Shown here one piece after another: positions 63,314 to 64,000 of a stretch of DNA of 64,000 nucleotides. The translations under genes and the position numbers were made by a program. The notes under the pieces are model-generated. The model saw only the letters and a program-made list of their open reading frames with translations. It did no database searches and was not told where the DNA came from. Source of the stretch: Rhizobium sp. ASV20 (GTDB lineage Bacteria > Pseudomonadota > Alphaproteobacteria > Rhizobiales > Rhizobiaceae); the NCBI RefSeq assembly GCF_016429015.1, contig NZ_JAELTU010000010.1:1-64000 (forward strand), written 5' to 3'. Numbering within the stretch: the first letter of the stretch is position 1; the number at the start of each line of letters is the position of its first letter.

Positions 63314-64000
63314 ATGGCATTTTTTGATAGAACGAAATACGCGCTGGCTGGCGTGATCACGGCAGTCGCGATGAGCTGCACGGTGGTCAATGCGGCCGAA
63401 AAGTTCAACCTCAGCCCGGATACGTCCAATCGTGTCCGAGCGCAGAAGGACGAAGCCGCGGTCAAGGCAATTGCGCCCAGCTTCAAGTTCGTCAATCCCG
63501 GCAAATTCACGGTGGGCATCAATCCCTGGGATCCGCCGATCGCCACTTATGCTACCGATGCGAAGACCGTCGTCGGCGCCGATCCGGACATCGCACAATT
63601 GCTCGCCGATTCCCTCGGCCTGCAGCTTGAGCTGGTGCCGGTTGCATGGGAAGATTGGCCGCTCGGCGTCTCCTCGGGCAAGTACGATGCCGTCATTTCG
63701 AACGTCACGGTCACCGAGGAACGCAAGCTGAAGTTTGATTTCTCGACCTATCGCAAAGACGTCCTCGGCTTCTACGTGAAGGCCGACAGCAAGATCACCT
63801 CTATCAAGGAGCCAAAGGACGTCGCGGGTCTGAAGGTGATCACCGGAGCGGGCACCAATCAGGAGAAGATCATTCTCGAATGGGATCGCGAGAACGTGGC
63901 AGCTGGCCTGAAGCCGATCGAAGTGCAGTATTTCGACGACCGCGCCGCCGCAGATCTTGCCTTGCAGTCCGGTCGCGCCGATGTCGAATTCAATCCGAAT
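63314..64000 (+). CDS. Amino acid ABC transporter substrate-binding protein, cut by the window end
   Basis: The frame opens at ATG 63314, five bases after GGAGAAGGG, and runs to the window end without a stop (229 codons seen). Signal peptide at about 1-27 (LAGVITAVAMSCTVVNAA). The mature part has the family 3 binding-protein pattern (VGINPWDPPIATYATDAKTVVGADPDIAQLL in parts, GKYDAVISNVTVTEERKLKFDFSTY). It is the binding protein for the fused permease-ATPase upstream, matching yxeM in the Bacillus operon. The rest of the gene lies right of the window. Confidence 0.85.
   Translation, partial: MAFFDRTKYALAGVITAVAMSCTVVNAAEKFNLSPDTSNRVRAQKDEAAVKAIAPSFKFVNPGKFTVGINPWDPPIATYATDAKTVVGADPDIAQLLADSLGLQLELVPVAWEDWPLGVSSGKYDAVISNVTVTEERKLKFDFSTYRKDVLGFYVKADSKITSIKEPKDVAGLKVITGAGTNQEKIILEWDRENVAAGLKPIEVQYFDDRAAADLALQSGRADVEFNPN

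Overview
The window is a stretch of GC-rich alphaproteobacterial DNA, almost certainly from the Rhizobiaceae and most likely Rhizobium. The reasons are the density of ABC uptake systems and short catabolic operons, the alphaproteobacterial type of MntR, and a two-palindrome intergenic repeat at 35541-35652 that looks like a RIME element of rhizobia. I see no rRNA, tRNA, CRISPR array, insertion sequence or prophage. About 55 protein genes are supported, and most of the window is accessory metabolism.

Layout. 1-5.8 kb: a DszC/SfnB-like flavin monooxygenase, an NCS2 xanthine/urate-type permease behind a structured leader, a second SfnB-like oxidoreductase and a FAD amine oxidase. 5.9-13.9 kb: a divergent catabolic locus, with a leftward GntR-DUF3830-TIGR04076-aldo/keto reductase-SnoaL-binding protein operon and a rightward livGFHM-like transporter. 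14.1-21.2 kb: a P-loop kinase, then a leftward amino-sugar locus (GntR/UTRA regulator, fused NanE-NanK, CUT1 transporter without ATPase) and two small unknown proteins. 21.3-27.7 kb: an AmpR-type regulator divergent from a class A plus class C beta-lactamase pair, a soluble globin-coupled chemoreceptor, and a CmlA/FloR-like exporter preceded by a 9-codon leader peptide and attenuator-like hairpins.

27.8-30.2 kb: a luciferase-like monooxygenase and two small exported proteins. 30.5-40.9 kb: what reads as a complete lysine-to-2-oxoglutarate route: Lrp regulator, saccharopine-dehydrogenase-like (lysine 6-dehydrogenase) enzyme, YdiJ-type D-2-hydroxyglutarate dehydrogenase, aminotransferase, ALDH7 aminoadipate-semialdehyde dehydrogenase, HglS-type 2-oxoadipate decarboxylase and a LysR regulator. 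41-45.5 kb: an LLM monooxygenase, an exported unknown with a hairpin over its ribosome site, an MscS channel and a PAS-PAS-GGDEF protein. 45.7-51.8 kb: MntH and MntR with matching candidate operators, a membrane chemoreceptor ending in SWEEF, and a PiT phosphate transporter with its PhoU-like partner.

51.9-64 kb: organosulfur genes. A leftward sulfonate operon (ssuA-ssuB-ssuC-ssuD-like), a CDP-diglyceride pyrophosphatase, then a rightward operon (two flavin monooxygenases, M20 deacylase, GNAT acetyltransferase, fused permease-ATPase, binding protein cut by the window edge). The last operon has the same parts as the Bacillus yxe/ytm-type operons that release cysteine from S-alkylated cysteines. 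A short palindrome, TTATAG-A-CTATAA or a near copy, lies upstream of the sulfonate operon, this operon and the sfnB-like gene, so the scattered sulfur genes may share one regulator.

All functions are read from sequence motifs and recalled family features; no database search was possible.
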